From: JBBQKP01 sp038326995
GTDB lineage: Bacteria; Planctomycetota; Phycisphaerae; Tepidisphaerales; Tepidisphaeraceae
Length of the DNA: 23,623 nt
Assembly (NCBI GenBank): GCA_038326995.1
Contig: JBBQKP010000029.1
Coordinates: 1-23,623, forward strand
Reading direction: 5' to 3'
Part shown: positions 21,733 through 23,623 of the stretch, one piece after another
Position numbering within the stretch: the stretch's first letter is position 1
Layout of the letters: every line of letters starts with the position of its first letter
Notes under the pieces: generated by a model
Databases searched by the model: none
What the model saw: the letters and a program-made list of their open reading frames with translations, nothing else
Told to the model about the DNA's origin: nothing
Translations under genes and position numbers: made by a program

Positions 21733-23623
21733 ATGCACGCCGTCACCAGCCCGATATCGACCACTGTAAACACTTTGAAGCCCGCGCCCGAACTGCTCTG
21801 CCCCGCAGGCGACTGGGATGCGCTGAAATCCGCCGTCGCCAACGGCGCGGACGCGGTCTATTTCGGCTTGGATGCGTTCAACGCGAGAAGGCGTGCTCAT
21901 AACTTTTCGCTCGAAGAACTTCCCGACGTCATGACCTACCTTCACCGCCACAATGTGCGCGGGTTTGTGACGTTCAACGTGCTGATCTTTTCAGGCGAGC
22001 TTGAGAACGCCGCGAAGTACATCGCAGCGTGCGTAAAGGCGGGCGTGGATGCGCTGATCGTTCAAGACCTGGGCGTAGTCAGACTCATTCGCGAAATCTC
22101 GCCGACGATGGAAATTCACGGCTCGACGCAGATGAGTCTCACCGAGCCTCGCGGCATCGACTTCGTACGCACGCTGGGCGTCTCGCGCGTCGTCGTCGCA
22201 CGCGAACTTTCGCTTGCCGACATCGGCAAAATCACCGCCGCCACGAACATGCCGCTCGAAGTCTTCATCCACGGCGGACTCAGCGTTGCCAACTCGGGCC
22301 AATACCTCACCGGCGAGTCCGTCGGCATTGTGAAGCGCGACCTGGGCGACATCGCCCATCTCATGAGTCCGCAAGACCCGGCCGCCTATGACCTGATCAA
22401 CCAACTCACGCAACTGGACGTGGTGAGTTTCAAAATCGAAGGCCGATTCAAAAGCGCCAACTACGTCGCGGCCACCGCGCAGACCTACCGACAGGCGATC
22501 GACGCCGCCGCTGCGGGAAATTCCTTCACCATCACGCGCGAGCAGCGTGCCGATCTCGAGCAGGTTTTTTCTCGCGGGCTTTCTGAAGGATTTCGCAGTG
22601 GCGTGGATCACCAGAAACCCGTGCCCCGCAGGAGCCAGAACAATCGCGGCCGACTCGTCGGAACACTCGCCTACACCTCATTCCGAACCTTCGTGATCGA
22701 CCTCGACCCCGCCGCGGCCGACGACATCCTGCGGCCCGGCGACGGCATTGTCTTCGGCGACGGCGTTGCCTTCGACGACGCAAACCCACAACAAGTCGAG
22801 CGCGGCGGGCGCGTGTATCACACCAAGCTCGATTACCGCAAACAACGCCTCACCATCGAACTCGGCAACAACGACGCCAGGCCCGACGAAGTCACGCCCA
22901 ACTCACTCGTCTGGAAAACCGACGACCCGCAAATGAACAAGCGGCTCGAACAAAGCTGGGCCCGTGATCGTGTCGTACATCGCGTCGAGCTCGAACTATT
23001 CGTCTACGCGCATGCCGGGCAAATGCCACGCATCAAAGCGACTGCCGACGGCGTGGAAATTGAAGTCGTCGGCGACGCGCCGCTCGACCCGGCCGAGCGA
23101 TTTCCCATCACGCAGGAACACGCGCTACGACAATTCGACAAGCTCAAGGACACGCCATTCGAACTCGTACGAGTCACGCTCGACACCGACGGTCAGGCGA
23201 TGCTCGGCAACAAGATCATCGACCAGCTTCGCCGAGATGTGGTCATCAAACTCAACGACGCACGCCACAAGAGATCGATTCGCGAAGTTGCCAATCTCGA
23301 CGCGGTCGCTTCATTGAGGCAACAGAAAAACGCCACGGCAGAACTAGAACATCCCCGGCTTCATGTGCTGGCGCGAACGATGGATCAGATCAAGGCATTG
23401 ATAGAACATAAGGACAGTATTTCAACGATTTACGTCGATTTTGAGGATGTTCGTCGATACCCCGCGGCCGTTCAGCTTTGCAGTGATGCGGGCGTGCCGG
23501 TCGCCGTCGCGACCATGCGGATCATCAAGCCGGGCGAGGAAAGTTGGCTCAAAGAGATCCTGCTCTGCAAGCCCGACGCGGTCATCGTTCGCAATCTAGC
23601 GGCGATCGGTTTCTTCAAAGAGC
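21733..23623 (+). CDS. Peptidase U32 family protein (5' part, runs off the window)
   Basis: 630 codons are open to the right edge with no stop. The N-terminal part matches the U32 TIM-barrel domain: ELLCPAGDWDALKSAVANGADAVYFG at 20-45 (in two halves), GFVTFNVLIF, ALIVQDLGVVRLIRE, EIHGSTQMSLT, then EVFIHGGLSVANSGQYLTG (176-194) and VVSFKIEGRFKSANYVA. A middle region (about 255-510) fits the DUF3656-type insert of long U32 proteins, and the final part (from about 538, HPRLHVLARTMDQ) the usual C-terminal half with DFEDVRRYP and VRNLAAIGFF. U32 proteins act in rRNA or cofactor hydroxylation or are annotated as peptidases. The cysteines expected in the H-G-x-x-C-x(6)-C region are replaced by S184 and Y191. 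The ATG has no clear ribosome site. Confidence 0.88.
   Translation, partial: MHAVTSPISTTVNTLKPAPELLCPAGDWDALKSAVANGADAVYFGLDAFNARRRAHNFSLEELPDVMTYLHRHNVRGFVTFNVLIFSGELENAAKYIAACVKAGVDALIVQDLGVVRLIREISPTMEIHGSTQMSLTEPRGIDFVRTLGVSRVVVARELSLADIGKITAATNMPLEVFIHGGLSVANSGQYLTGESVGIVKRDLGDIAHLMSPQDPAAYDLINQLTQLDVVSFKIEGRFKSANYVAATAQTYRQAIDAAAAGNSFTITREQRADLEQVFSRGLSEGFRSGVDHQKPVPRRSQNNRGRLVGTLAYTSFRTFVIDLDPAAADDILRPGDGIVFGDGVAFDDANPQQVERGGRVYHTKLDYRKQRLTIELGNNDARPDEVTPNSLVWKTDDPQMNKRLEQSWARDRVVHRVELELFVYAHAGQMPRIKATADGVEIEVVGDAPLDPAERFPITQEHALRQFDKLKDTPFELVRVTLDTDGQAMLGNKIIDQLRRDVVIKLNDARHKRSIREVANLDAVASLRQQKNATAELEHPRLHVLARTMDQIKALIEHKDSISTIYVDFEDVRRYPAAVQLCSDAGVPVAVATMRIIKPGEESWLKEILLCKPDAVIVRNLAAIGFFKE

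Overview
The window reads as a moderately GC-rich bacterial chromosome segment. Planctomycetota (perhaps Phycisphaerae-like) is my best guess; it rests on the mix of protein types, the rarity of strong Shine-Dalgarno sites and the style of the intergenic repeats, not on any marker gene. I see no rRNA or tRNA genes, CRISPR array, transposase or integrase.

Layout. (1) 1-1400: a small hypothetical protein and a compact kinase-like protein whose start codons overlap head to head, then a DinB-fold protein on the minus strand. (2) 1574-5301: a plus-strand pair, a DUF58 membrane protein and a TgpA-type transglutaminase-like membrane protein; these two families are commonly adjacent. (3) 15459 down to 5440: nine minus-strand genes forming one chemosensory cluster, in transcription order cheA, cheW, two chemoreceptors, cheR, cheD, cheY, cheX, cheB. 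(4) 15866-18310: plus-strand asparaginase-family Ntn hydrolase, SAM methyltransferase and a small lipoprotein closed by a strong terminator. (5) 21127 down to 18779: minus-strand aroB then dprA. (6) 21733 to the right edge: the 5' part of a long peptidase-U32-type gene.

How the chemosensory genes fit together: two membrane receptors with different sensory domains but nearly identical signalling rods would drive one CheA/CheW complex. CheR, CheB and CheD would adapt the receptors by methylation, demethylation/deamidation and glutamine deamidation. CheY is the output and CheX its likely phosphatase. No flagellar or pilus gene lies in the window, so the output organ is unknown. Both receptors lack a HAMP domain and end in the same x-F-x-x-F-N-K-A-A tail, a plausible tether for the adaptation enzymes.

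Non-coding structure is rich. Short-period tandem arrays (7 to 15 bp units) recur through the window, mostly at gene ends. Four contain the stop codon itself (DUF58 gene, receptor 1, cheW, dprA) and another grows out of the tail of the lipoprotein terminator. Two different families of paired inverted repeats with 19-bp perfect arms sit in the intergenic regions at 18.6 kb and 21.6 kb. The most notable protein observations are the U32 protein that lacks the iron-sulfur-type cysteines, the very short kinase-like protein, and the HAMP-less tethered receptors.
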